Made by a program: the position numbers and the translations under genes | Notes under the pieces: model-generated | What the model was told of the DNA's origin: nothing | Databases searched by the model: none | The model's input: the letters and a program-made list of their open reading frames with translations, nothing else | Shown: in pieces, positions 36,444 through 45,054 of the stretch | How the letters are laid out: each line of letters opens with the position of its first letter | How positions within the stretch are numbered: position 1 is the first letter of the stretch | Assembly (NCBI GenBank): GCA_020638575.1 | Contig: JACKIH010000003.1 | Span: forward strand, 725,501 to 789,500 | Source: Rhodospirillaceae bacterium | GTDB taxonomy: Bacteria; Pseudomonadota; Alphaproteobacteria; DSM-16000; Inquilinaceae | Length of the DNA stretch: 64,000 bases | Direction: 5' to 3'

Positions 36444-38455
36444 CCCCGGCGCCTGCGGCGGCGCCCGCCGCTGTCCTGCCCGCTTTCCGGGGCTTGGCGT
36501 TCCGGCAGCGCCACGGCGCGGGCCAGGTTGGGGAACGCGTCGCTGGCATGGGGGATCGCCATGGCGTCCACGAAGTGCTCCTGAAAGCGGGGCTCGACCG
36601 CCGTCTCGATCTTCTCGATCCGCCGCACCACGTCCTCGATCTCGTCGCGCGCCGCCCGGTTGAGCAGGGCGATGCGGGCACCCGTCCCCGCCGCATTGCC
36701 GCCCGCCGCCACCTTGTCCAATGGGCAGTCGGGGATCAGCCCGAGGATCATGGCATAGGTGGTGTCGATATGGCTGCCGAAGGCGCCGGCCAGCGTGATG
36801 CGGTCCACCGCCGTTACGCCCATGCGGTCCATCAGCAGCTTGACGCCGGCATAGAGGGCCGCCTTGGCGAGCTGGATCGCGCGGATGTCGGTCTGGGTGA
36901 TGCGGATGGGGGCACGGTCCTCCCCCGCGTCGTGCAACACATAGGCGAAGGTGCGCTCGTCGGCCACCACGCGTGGGCTGCGGGCGGCGGCCGCCCCGTC
37001 GATCCGCCCGTCCTGGGTGAGCACGCCGGCCAGGAACAGCTCGGCGATCACCTCGATGATGCCGGATCCGCAGATGCCGGTAACGCCGGTGGCGGCGACC
37101 TGGTCGGCAAAGCCCGGCTCGTCCGACCATAGCTCGCAGCCGATTACCTTGATGCGCGGCTCCAGGGTCTCGCGGTCGATGCGCACGCGTTCGATGGCGC
37201 CGGGGGCGGCGCGCTGGCCGCCGGAGATCTGGGCCCCTTCGAAGGCCGGCCCGGTGGGGCTGGAGCAGGCCAGCATGCGGTCCTTGTTGCCCAGCACGAT
37301 TTCGGCATTGGTGCCGACATCGACCAGCAAGCGCAGCTCCTCGGAGCGGTGCGGCTCCTCGGACAGCACGACGCCGGCGGCATCGGCCCCCACATGGCCG
37401 GCGATGCAAGGCAGTGTGTAAACCCGCGCGCCGGGGTGCACCGGCAGCCCCAGTTCGGCGGCCGGCAGGGTGAGCCCGCCATCGATGGCGAGCGCAAACG
37501 GCGCCCAGCCCAGCTCCACCGGGTTCAGGCCCAGCACCAGGTGATGCATGATCGGATTGCCGACCAGGGTGATCTCCAGGATCTCGCCTGGTTCGATGCC
37601 GGCGTCCGCCGCCACCTCGCCCGCCAGTTCGGCCAGCGCCTCGCGCACCGCCGCCGTCAGCTCCTTTTCGCCGCCGGGGTTCATCATCACGTAGGAGACC
37701 CGGCTCATCAGGTCTTCGCCGAAGCGGATCTGCGGGTTCATGCGGCCGGAGGCCGCCAGCACCTCGCCGGAGTCCAGGTCGCACAGGTGCCCGGCGATGG
37801 TGGTGGAGCCGACATCGATGGCGAGCCCGTAGAGCTTGTCGCGGAAGCCCGGCCACAACCCGACGATTTGCCGGCCGTCCCGCACCGCCGCCGTCACCGC
37901 CCACTCCCCGGCGCGCAAGGTGGTCTGCAGGCTGGCCAGCACGTGCAAATCGCAGCCGAGGCCGGTGAGGCCCCACTGCTCGGCCAGTGCGGATGCCAGC
38001 CGGCGCAGGTCGCTCGACGGGTCGTGCATGTCGGGCTGGCGCACCTCCACGTAGTGCAGCCGCACCACGGGATCGACGGTGATGTCGCGCAGCTCGGCGC
38101 GCTTGCGCACCACCTGCTTGTGCACCTGGCTATCCGCCGGCACGTCCACCACCAGGTCGCCCATGACCCGCGCCTGGCAGGACAGCCGCCGGCCCGGCTT
38201 CAGCCCGCGCTTATCGGCATAGCGCTGTTCGGCCGCCCCCACCTCCGACAGATGGGCGAGCGAGGAGGTGATGCCGTGCTTGGCGAAGCGCCCGTCGGCC
38301 GGGGCCACCTGGCAGCGCCCGCAGATGGAGCGGCCGCCGCACACGGAATCGACGTCGACCCCCAGCTCGCGCGCGGCCTGCAGCAAGGGCGTGCCGCAGG
38401 CGACGCGGCCGCGCCGCCCGGACGGCGTGAAAACGACCAGCGCGTCATCGGTCAT
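36440..38455 (-). CDS. RACo-like ferredoxin/ASKHA reductive activator of corrinoid proteins
   Basis: A 671-residue protein. N-terminal plant-type [2Fe-2S] ferredoxin domain with C39, C45, C48 and C93, a linker domain, then a DUF4445 ASKHA ATPase starting AIDVGSTTIAGHL (about 210) with VDVGTNAEIV, GICGSGIIEVIAELF and LAGAFGSHID. This is the layout of RACo/RamA-type activators that use ATP to reduce the inactive Co(II) corrinoid of methyltransferase systems. It follows the methyltransferase gene by 33 bp on the same strand. The tail ends in six Arg before the last Gly. Confidence 0.9.
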   Translation of the reverse strand: MTDDALVVFTPSGRRGRVACGTPLLQAARELGVDVDSVCGGRSICGRCQVAPADGRFAKHGITSSLAHLSEVGAAEQRYADKRGLKPGRRLSCQARVMGDLVVDVPADSQVHKQVVRKRAELRDITVDPVVRLHYVEVRQPDMHDPSSDLRRLASALAEQWGLTGLGCDLHVLASLQTTLRAGEWAVTAAVRDGRQIVGLWPGFRDKLYGLAIDVGSTTIAGHLCDLDSGEVLAASGRMNPQIRFGEDLMSRVSYVMMNPGGEKELTAAVREALAELAGEVAADAGIEPGEILEITLVGNPIMHHLVLGLNPVELGWAPFALAIDGGLTLPAAELGLPVHPGARVYTLPCIAGHVGADAAGVVLSEEPHRSEELRLLVDVGTNAEIVLGNKDRMLACSSPTGPAFEGAQISGGQRAAPGAIERVRIDRETLEPRIKVIGCELWSDEPGFADQVAATGVTGICGSGIIEVIAELFLAGVLTQDGRIDGAAAARSPRVVADERTFAYVLHDAGEDRAPIRITQTDIRAIQLAKAALYAGVKLLMDRMGVTAVDRITLAGAFGSHIDTTYAMILGLIPDCPLDKVAAGGNAAGTGARIALLNRAARDEIEDVVRRIEKIETAVEPRFQEHFVDAMAIPHASDAFPNLARAVALPERQAPESGQDSGGRRRRRRG

Positions 38456-38488
38456 CCCGGATCCTTCGGGTTCCGTAAGGTCCGCGGG

Positions 38489-39388
38489 TTATCCCCGGCG
38501 GCGGCGGCGTTCCCGGCCGCCCTGGGCTTCCGCCCCTTCCGGGGCCGGCTCCCGGAACTTCCTGATCCAGCGCGTGCAATTGGGGTCCACCCCGTTCATC
38601 ACATCAGCACCCATGATGGCAGCCATTTCTTCGGCATGCAGCGGGTTCATGATGGCCGACGTCATGCCGGCACCGGACGCCATGCACAGGAACGAGCCGT
38701 TGAGCGCGTGCCGGTTGGGCAGGCCGAAGCTGATGTTCGATGCCCCGCAGGTGGTGTTGACCTTCAGCTCTTCGCGCAGGCGGCGGATGATCTTGAAGGC
38801 CGTGCGGCCGGCCACGTTGATGGCGCCCACGGGCATCACCAGCGGGTCCACCACGATGTCGGAACTGGGAATGCCGTAGTCGGCCGCCCGCTCCACGATC
38901 TTCTTGGCCACCGCGAAGCGCTCGTCGGGGTCTTCGGAAATGCCGGTCTCGTCGTTGGAGATGGCCACCACGGCGGCCTTGTACTTGGCCACCAGCGGCA
39001 GCACCGCTTCCAGCCGCTCTTCCTCGCCGGTGACGGAGTTGACCAGCGGCTTGCCCTGGTAGACCGCCAGGCCCGCCTCCAGAGCGGCCACGATGGAGCT
39101 GTCGATGGACAGCGGCACGTCGGTGATGGACTGCACCAGCTTGATGGTGTCGGCCAGGATCTTCGGCTCGTCGGCCAGCGGGATGCCGGCATTCACGTCC
39201 AGCATGTGGGCGCCGGCCGCCACCTGGGCGAGCGCGTCGGATTCCACCCGGCTGAAGTCTCCGGCCGCCATCTCGGCTGCCAGCAGCTTGCGCCCGGTGG
39301 GGTTGATTCGCTCGCCGATGATGCAGAACGGGCGTTCGAACCCGATCACCACCTCCTTGGTGGCGGAGCTGACAACCGTGTCCGTCAT
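38489..39388 (-). CDS. Methyltetrahydrofolate:corrinoid methyltransferase (AcsE-like)
   Basis: A 299-residue TIM-barrel enzyme of the dihydropteroate synthase-like branch, moving a methyl group between a corrinoid protein and tetrahydrofolate. Seen: IIGERINPTGRKLLA, LDVNAGIPLADEP, PLSIDSSIVAALEAGL, NSVTGEEERLEAVLPL, VVDPLVMPVG and GASNISFGLPNRHALN, all standard for MtgA/AcsE. With the MttB-family enzyme and RACo-like activator it forms a pathway delivering methyl groups into C1 metabolism. C-terminal tail is Arg-rich (ERRRRR). Divergent from the AbrB-type gene. Confidence 0.92.
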   Translation of the reverse strand: MTDTVVSSATKEVVIGFERPFCIIGERINPTGRKLLAAEMAAGDFSRVESDALAQVAAGAHMLDVNAGIPLADEPKILADTIKLVQSITDVPLSIDSSIVAALEAGLAVYQGKPLVNSVTGEEERLEAVLPLVAKYKAAVVAISNDETGISEDPDERFAVAKKIVERAADYGIPSSDIVVDPLVMPVGAINVAGRTAFKIIRRLREELKVNTTCGASNISFGLPNRHALNGSFLCMASGAGMTSAIMNPLHAEEMAAIMGADVMNGVDPNCTRWIRKFREPAPEGAEAQGGRERRRRRG

Positions 39389-39492
39389 GCCTCGATCTCC
39401 AATCTGCGGGGTTGGTCAACCAGTCCCGGAAGCTATGGTGGTCATCTGGGGCCGGATCGTTCGGCCGCGTCATCGACTATCAAGCCCGCGCC

Positions 39493-40575
39493 ATGAAGGC
39501 CATTCCTTATTCCCGCGCCACCCTAGTTGCCACGCTGAAGGCGCTGGCCATCGCCACCGTGGGCGGTGCGCTGGCCCACCTGATCGGCATCCCGCTGGCA
39601 TGGATGATCGGCGGCATGCTGGCGACCTGCGCCGCCTCGGTGTCGGGGATGACGCTTTCGGTGCCGAACTGGCTGCGCGCCGCCATGGTGCTGGTGCTGG
39701 GGCTGCTGCTGGGCAGCCGCTTCACGCCGGATGTGGTGGACAGCCTCGGCCGCTGGTCGATCAGCGTGGCCGGCCTGCTGCCGCACATCGTGATCTCCAC
39801 CGCCATCGGCATCCTCTACCTTAGCCGATTCGCCCGGCTGGACCGGCCCACCGCCTATTTCACCGCGGCTCCCGGCGGCCTCAGCGTGATGATCATGGTG
39901 GGCACGGCCATGGGCGGCGACGGCCGCGTGATCGCGCTCAGCCACGCCACCCGCGTGCTGCTGGTCGTCACCATCCTGCCCATTGCCTTCACCGCACTCT
40001 CCACCGATCTGGGGCCGCGCGGCGCCTACGTGCCGCTGAGCGCCATGGCGGGGACGGACTGGCTGTGGATGGCCGCCTGCGCCATCGGCTGGCCGATCGC
40101 CGCGCGCATGCGCATACCGGCGGCCCAGCTCATCGGCCCGCTGATCCTGGCCGCCGTCGTCCACCTGGTGGGCTGGAGTGCCGCGACTCCGCCAAGCATC
40201 CTGGTTTCGGTGGCGCAGGTGGTGGTGGGGGCATCGGTGGGCGTGCGCTTCACCGGGGTGAAGCCGCGCATGATGGCCGCCATCGCCGTGCAGGCCGTGG
40301 GTCTGACGGTGGTGCTGGTCGCCGTCAGCGTGGCCTCGGCCCTGGTGCTTCACATGCTCACCGGGCTCGATTTCCGCGCTCTGGTGCTGGCCTATTCGCC
40401 CGGCGGGCTTGCGGAACTGAGCCTGGTGGCGCTGTCGCTGCACCTGGACCCGGCGTTCGTGGCGCTGCACCACATCATCCGCATCTTCATGATCGTGGTG
40501 CTGGCGCCGGTCGCCTATTCCATGATCCGCCGGTTCGACCGGACCGCCCCCGCCGGCCCCGACCCGTCCGAATAG
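39493..40575 (+). CDS. AbrB-family membrane protein (PF05145-like)
   Basis: A 360-residue inner-membrane protein with about ten helices and an internal duplication: IGIPLAWMIGGML / MVLVLGLLLGSRFTPD in the first half and IPAAQLIGPLIL / AQVVVGASVGVRFTG in the second. This is the AbrB group once annotated as ammonia monooxygenase-linked; function is unknown, probably transport. Start ATG 39493; an upstream in-frame ATG at 39412 gives a non-hydrophobic extension. Divergent from the methyltransferase gene with 104 bp between starts. Confidence 0.86.
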   Translation: MKAIPYSRATLVATLKALAIATVGGALAHLIGIPLAWMIGGMLATCAASVSGMTLSVPNWLRAAMVLVLGLLLGSRFTPDVVDSLGRWSISVAGLLPHIVISTAIGILYLSRFARLDRPTAYFTAAPGGLSVMIMVGTAMGGDGRVIALSHATRVLLVVTILPIAFTALSTDLGPRGAYVPLSAMAGTDWLWMAACAIGWPIAARMRIPAAQLIGPLILAAVVHLVGWSAATPPSILVSVAQVVVGASVGVRFTGVKPRMMAAIAVQAVGLTVVLVAVSVASALVLHMLTGLDFRALVLAYSPGGLAELSLVALSLHLDPAFVALHHIIRIFMIVVLAPVAYSMIRRFDRTAPAGPDPSE

Positions 40576-40598
40576 CCGACGGCCCGAAAGGTTGGGCT

Positions 40599-40682
40599 AT
40601 GGCACAGGGCCTGGTGGGGCCCATCGCATCGATCTGGTTCGTGCCCGAAACCGCCGCCACGTCGTTGGTCGTCGCCCAATAG
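40599..40682 (+). CDS. Possible 27-residue leader peptide or small protein
   Basis: ATG 40599 with AAAGG about 8 nt before encodes a 27-residue peptide, MAQGLVGPIASIWFVPETAA plus seven residues, with a hydrophobic middle. It lies in the 249-bp gap between the AbrB-type gene and the SPFH gene. Composition alone is the support; it may be chance. Confidence 0.2.
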   Translation: MAQGLVGPIASIWFVPETAATSLVVAQ

Positions 40683-40824
40683 GCCGGAGCCTGTCCGTCC
40701 TCCTCCCGCCCCGCGGCAGCGGTCTTGTGCTGCCAGCCAGATGGATGCGCTGAACCTCAACAAGCCCTAGTCTTGCCACCAAGGCGGCGGATGTTGCGCC
40801 GTCGGCAAAGGGGGGGACCACGGC

Positions 40825-41982
40825 ATGGGTGAGTTCGGCGGGTTTGAGATCTTCGTGGTCGCAGCCTTGGTGCTGGCGATCGTGCTGGTGTTCATGGGGG
40901 TCAAATCGGTCCCCCAGGGCATGGAATGGACCGTGGAGCGGTTCGGCCGCTACACCCGCACGCTGGAGCCCGGCCTCCAGCTCATCATGCCGTTCATCGA
41001 CCGCATCGGTGCCAAGATGAACATGATGGAGACGGTGCTGGACGTGCCGTCGCAGGAGGTCATCACCAAGGACAACGCCATGGTCGGCGTCGACGGCGTG
41101 GTGTTCTACCAGGTGCTCGACGCGGCCAAGGCGGCCTACGCGGTGCGCAACCTGGAAACCGCCATCATCAACCTCACCATGACCAACATCCGTACCGTGA
41201 TGGGCGGCATGGACCTGGACGAGCTGCTGTCCAACCGCGACCACATCAACGCCGCCCTGCTGACCATCGTCGACGAGGCCACCAACCCCTGGGGCGTCAA
41301 GGCCACCCGCATCGAGATTCGCGACATCACTCCGCCGCGCGACCTGGTGGACAGCATGGCACGCCAGATGAAGGCCGAACGTGACCGCCGCGCCACCATC
41401 CTGGAAGCCGAGGGCGACCGGCAGGCGGAAATCCTGCGCGCCGAAGGCATGAAGCAGGCGGCCATCCTGGAAGCCGAGGGCCGGCGCGAAGCGGCCTTCC
41501 GCGACGCCGAAGCGCGCGAGCGTGCCGCCGAAGCCGAAGGCAAGGCGACGCAGATGGTGTCGGAAGCCATCGCCTCGGGAAACATCCACGCCATCAACTA
41601 TTTCGTCGCCCAGCGCTACGTGCAGGCGCTGGAAAAGGTGGCATCGGCACCCAACCAGAAGGTGCTGATGCTGCCGGTGGAAGCCGCCAACGTGATCGGC
41701 GCCATCGGCGGCATTGCGGAGCTGGCGCGCGAAGCGTTCGGCGGCAGCGATGGCGGCGGTGGCCCCGCCGGGGCGCCGCCGCGCAGCCAGCCCCCGCGTC
41801 CCTCCGCACCGTCGTCCGCGGGCTCGTCGACCGCCGGGGCGTCGTCCAATTCCGCCTCCAGGTCCTCCGCCGCCGTTGTCTCGCCGCCACCGGCCCGTAC
41901 CTTCGTGCCGCCGACGCCGCCGGCACCGCCCCCGCCGGCGCGGTCGTCCAACCCCCGCCAGGGCAACCCCTGGACCTCTTGA
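40825..41982 (+). CDS. qmcA: SPFH-domain membrane protein (QmcA/stomatin-like)
   Basis: A 385-residue membrane-anchored protein: an N-terminal helix (8-26), an SPFH domain (about 27-200) with VPQGMEWTVERFGRYTRTLEPGL-type start, KDNAMVGVDGVVFYQV and WGVKATRIEIRDI, then an Ala/Glu/Arg-rich coiled coil (about 190-255) and a Ser/Pro/Ala-rich tail of about 70 residues not usual for QmcA. SPFH proteins form membrane rings that organise proteases such as FtsH. The NfeD gene follows after 21 bp, the standard pairing. Confidence 0.92.
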   Translation: MGEFGGFEIFVVAALVLAIVLVFMGVKSVPQGMEWTVERFGRYTRTLEPGLQLIMPFIDRIGAKMNMMETVLDVPSQEVITKDNAMVGVDGVVFYQVLDAAKAAYAVRNLETAIINLTMTNIRTVMGGMDLDELLSNRDHINAALLTIVDEATNPWGVKATRIEIRDITPPRDLVDSMARQMKAERDRRATILEAEGDRQAEILRAEGMKQAAILEAEGRREAAFRDAEARERAAEAEGKATQMVSEAIASGNIHAINYFVAQRYVQALEKVASAPNQKVLMLPVEAANVIGAIGGIAELAREAFGGSDGGGGPAGAPPRSQPPRPSAPSSAGSSTAGASSNSASRSSAAVVSPPPARTFVPPTPPAPPPPARSSNPRQGNPWTS

Positions 41983-42003
41983 GGCTGAGCGGAGATCACG
42001 GCG

Positions 42004-42480
42004 ATGCCGACTTACGTGGAGGCCTGGCACTGGTGGGTGGCCGCCGCCGTGCTGATCGTCATCGAAGTGTTTGCACCCGGCGTGCTGTTCATCTGGCTCG
42101 CCATCGGTGCGGCATTGGTGGGGTTCGTGCTGCTGGCGGTGCCGACGCTGGCGGTGGAGCTGCAGCTCCTGCTGTTCGGCGTGCTCTCGGTGGTGGCCGT
42201 GCTCATGGGGCGCAACTACCTGCGCCGCCACCCCGTGCACAGCGACGACGCCAATGTGAGCCGCCGCGGTGACCAACTCGTCGGCCAGGTGTTCAGGCTG
42301 GCCGAGCCGATCACCGACGGAGCCGGCGGCCGCGTGCGGGTGGGCGACACCTTCTGGCGCGCCGAAGGTACCGGCAGCATCCGGGCGGACACGCGGGTAC
42401 GCGTGGTCGCCGTCAAGGGCGCGAGCCTGGTGGTCGAACCGGCCGAAACCGCCGTGGAGCCGGGGGATGCGGTGCGGTAG
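42004..42480 (+). CDS. NfeD-family membrane protein (YbbJ-like)
   Basis: A 158-residue protein with two or three N-terminal helices (about 8-65: VIEVFAPGVLFIWLAIGAALVG and QLLLFGVLSVVAVLMG) and a C-terminal OB-fold domain (GDQLVGQVFRLAEPI, VRVGDTFWRAEG, VRVVAVKGASLVVEP). It is the short-form NfeD that partners SPFH proteins of the QmcA type. Overlap with membrane quality control is inferred from the family. Confidence 0.9.
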   Translation: MPTYVEAWHWWVAAAVLIVIEVFAPGVLFIWLAIGAALVGFVLLAVPTLAVELQLLLFGVLSVVAVLMGRNYLRRHPVHSDDANVSRRGDQLVGQVFRLAEPITDGAGGRVRVGDTFWRAEGTGSIRADTRVRVVAVKGASLVVEPAETAVEPGDAVR

Positions 42481-42514
42481 CGCTGCCCCCTGATCCCGCC
42501 CGGCGTGCCCGCGT

Positions 42515-43198
42515 CTACATCGCCGCCGCGCGCAACTTTGAAATGCAGCCTTCCGACACCGTGCGCAGCGCGATGATGGCATCGGCATAGGGCGGCGCCT
42601 GGAACACCGAGGAGCCCGCCACCAGCACGCGTGCCCCGGCGTTCACCGCCAAGGGTGCCGTGTCCTGGGTGATGCCGCCGTCCACCTCGATCTCGATGGG
42701 CCGTTCGCCGACCATCGCGCGCACCGCGGCGATCTTGTGCAGCATGGCCGGCAGGAAATCCTGGCCGCCGAAGCCGGGGTTGACCGTCATCACCAGCACC
42801 AGATCGATACTGTCGAGCACGTAGGCAATGGCCGATTCCGGCGTCGACGGCGTCAGCGACACACCGGCCCGTTTGCCCAACGACCGGATCAGCTTGAGCG
42901 ACCGGTCGAGATGCGGGCCCGCTTCGGCATGCACCGTGATGATGTCGGCACCGGCATCGGCAAAGGCGGGGATCAGCGGGTCGCACGGCTCGATCATCAG
43001 GTGCACGTCGAGCGGCCGGGCGGTGTGCGGCCGGATCGCCCGCACCACCTGGGGGCCGATGGTGAGGTTCGGCACGAAATGGCCGTCCATCACATCGACA
43101 TGGACATAGTCTGCCCCTGCCGCATCCACTGCCCGGACTTCCGCGCCGAGGGCGGCGAAATCCGCAGACAGGATCGAGGGGGCGATTTTAACCGCCAT
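42515..43198 (-). CDS. rpe: Ribulose-phosphate 3-epimerase
   Basis: A 227-residue TIM-barrel enzyme interconverting ribulose-5-P and xylulose-5-P. Seen: APSILSADFAALGAEV at the start, HVDVMDGHFVPNLTIGP with metal-binding His and Asp, HLMIEPCD, MTVNPGFGGQDF, and EVDGGIT with the second catalytic Asp, then VAGSSVFQA. Complete and standard length. Divergent from pgm; monocistronic. Confidence 0.95.
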   Translation of the reverse strand: MAVKIAPSILSADFAALGAEVRAVDAAGADYVHVDVMDGHFVPNLTIGPQVVRAIRPHTARPLDVHLMIEPCDPLIPAFADAGADIITVHAEAGPHLDRSLKLIRSLGKRAGVSLTPSTPESAIAYVLDSIDLVLVMTVNPGFGGQDFLPAMLHKIAAVRAMVGERPIEIEVDGGITQDTAPLAVNAGARVLVAGSSVFQAPPYADAIIALRTVSEGCISKLRAAAM

Positions 43199-43419
43199 GA
43201 AGTCAACTCCATTGCGAAGAGGCAGGAAAGTCCACTCGTGGGAACAGCGCGCATCATTTCCAGCGCGACCGAATTGTTACAACACATACCCAGACGCCCC
43301 CTTCCATGTCCAATGCGCCCACGTCGTACCGCCGACCCGAATTGCGCAGGCCGGCATCGCCGACCGCCCGTCTGTGGTGTATGTGTTTGGCCTTTGAGTT
43401 GTGTTGGGAGACCCTCACC

Positions 43420-45054
43420 ATGTCGATCCGGACAGTCGGCACCACCCCCTTCGAGGGCCAGAAGCCCGGAACCTCGGGCTTGCGCAAGCGGGTGAGCGTG
43501 TTCCAGCAGCCCCACTACACGGAGAATTTCGTCCAGGCCGTCTTCGACACCGCACCCGGACTTGTCGGCGGCACGCTCGTGGTGGGCGGCGACGGGCGCT
43601 TCCACAACCTGGTGGCGGTACAGACCATCTTGAACATGGCGGCCGCCAACGGTATCGGCGAAGTGGTGGTGGGCCGCGACGGCCTGCTCTCGACCCCCGC
43701 GGCCTCCAATCTGATCCGCAGTTGGAAGGCGGCCGGCGGGCTGATCTTGTCGGCCAGCCACAACCCCGGCGGCCCCAAGGGCGATTTCGGCATCAAGTAT
43801 AACACCTCCAACGGCGGCCCGGCACCGGAGTCCGTCACCGATGCCATCTTCGCGCGGACCCAGGTGATCGACCGCTACAAGCTGCTGGCCGATGCCGCCC
43901 CGATCGACCTGTCCCGCACCGGCGAAACCTATCTCGGCGCCATGCGGGTGGTGGTGGTCGATCCGGTCTCCGCCTACGCCGACCTGATGGCCACGCTGTT
44001 CGATTTCGCGGCCATCCGCGCGCTGTTCGCCGGCGGCTTCACCATGCGGTTCGACGCCATGCACGCCATCACCGGCCCCTACGCCCACGAGATCCTGGAA
44101 AACCGCCTGGGCGCACCGGCCGGCACGGTGGTGAACGGCACGCCGCTGGAAGACTTCGGCCAGGGCCACCCGGATCCCAACCTGGTCTACGCCCACGAGC
44201 TGGTGGAGGCGGTGAACGGCGACCTGGGCCTGCAGTTCGGGGCCGCATCGGACGGCGACGGCGACCGCAACATGGTGTTGGGGCCGGGCCAGTTCGTCAC
44301 CCCGTCCGATAGCCTGGCGATCCTCGCCGCCAACGCCACCGGCGTGCCCGGCTATGCCAAGGGGCTGGCCGGGATCGCGCGCTCCATGCCCACCAGCCAG
44401 GCGGCCGACCGGGTGGCCGAAGCGCTGGGCATCGACTGCTACGAGACGCCCACCGGCTGGAAGTTCTTCGGCACCCTGCTCGATGCCGGCCGCGCCACCC
44501 TGTGCGGCGAAGAGAGCTTCGGCACCGGATCGGACCATGTGCGCGAGAAGGACGGGCTGTGGGCCGTGCTGTTCTGGCTCAACATCCTCGCCAACCAGAA
44601 GAAGAGCGTGGCCGAGGTGGTGGCCGAGCATTGGGCGCAGTACGGCCGCACCTACTACAGCCGCCACGACTATGAAGAGGTGGACAGCGCCGCCGCCAAC
44701 GGCCTGATGGACCATGTGCGCGGCCAACTCGGTGCGCTCACCGGCGGTAGCCTGGCCGGCAAGCCCATCCGGTTGGCGGACGACTTCGCCTATACCGACC
44801 CGGTGGACGGCTCCACGGCCACCAGCCAGGGCCTGCGCCTGCTGTTCGAGGATGGCGCGCGGGTGGTGTTCCGCCTGTCGGGCACCGGCACCTCGGGCGC
44901 CACGCTGCGCATCTATCTGGAGCGCTACGAACCCGATTCCGCCAAGCAGGGGATCGAAACCCAAGAGGCGCTGGCCGATCTGATCGCCATCGCCGAAGAG
45001 GTGGCCCAGATCAAGCACCGCACGGGCAGGGACGCGCCTACGGTCATCACATGA
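43420..45054 (+). CDS. pgm: Alpha-D-glucose phosphate-specific phosphoglucomutase
   Basis: A 544-residue enzyme interconverting glucose-1-P and glucose-6-P. The phosphoserine loop is LSASHNPGG, the metal site is SDGDGDRNM, the sugar-recognition loop is CGEESFGTGSDH, and the phosphate-binding RLSGTGTSGATLRIYLE is near the end. Start ATG 43420 with GGGAGA about 9 nt before. Its TGA overlaps the ATG of the following MFS gene by 4 bp (45051-45054). Confidence 0.95.
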   Translation: MSIRTVGTTPFEGQKPGTSGLRKRVSVFQQPHYTENFVQAVFDTAPGLVGGTLVVGGDGRFHNLVAVQTILNMAAANGIGEVVVGRDGLLSTPAASNLIRSWKAAGGLILSASHNPGGPKGDFGIKYNTSNGGPAPESVTDAIFARTQVIDRYKLLADAAPIDLSRTGETYLGAMRVVVVDPVSAYADLMATLFDFAAIRALFAGGFTMRFDAMHAITGPYAHEILENRLGAPAGTVVNGTPLEDFGQGHPDPNLVYAHELVEAVNGDLGLQFGAASDGDGDRNMVLGPGQFVTPSDSLAILAANATGVPGYAKGLAGIARSMPTSQAADRVAEALGIDCYETPTGWKFFGTLLDAGRATLCGEESFGTGSDHVREKDGLWAVLFWLNILANQKKSVAEVVAEHWAQYGRTYYSRHDYEEVDSAAANGLMDHVRGQLGALTGGSLAGKPIRLADDFAYTDPVDGSTATSQGLRLLFEDGARVVFRLSGTGTSGATLRIYLERYEPDSAKQGIETQEALADLIAIAEEVAQIKHRTGRDAPTVIT

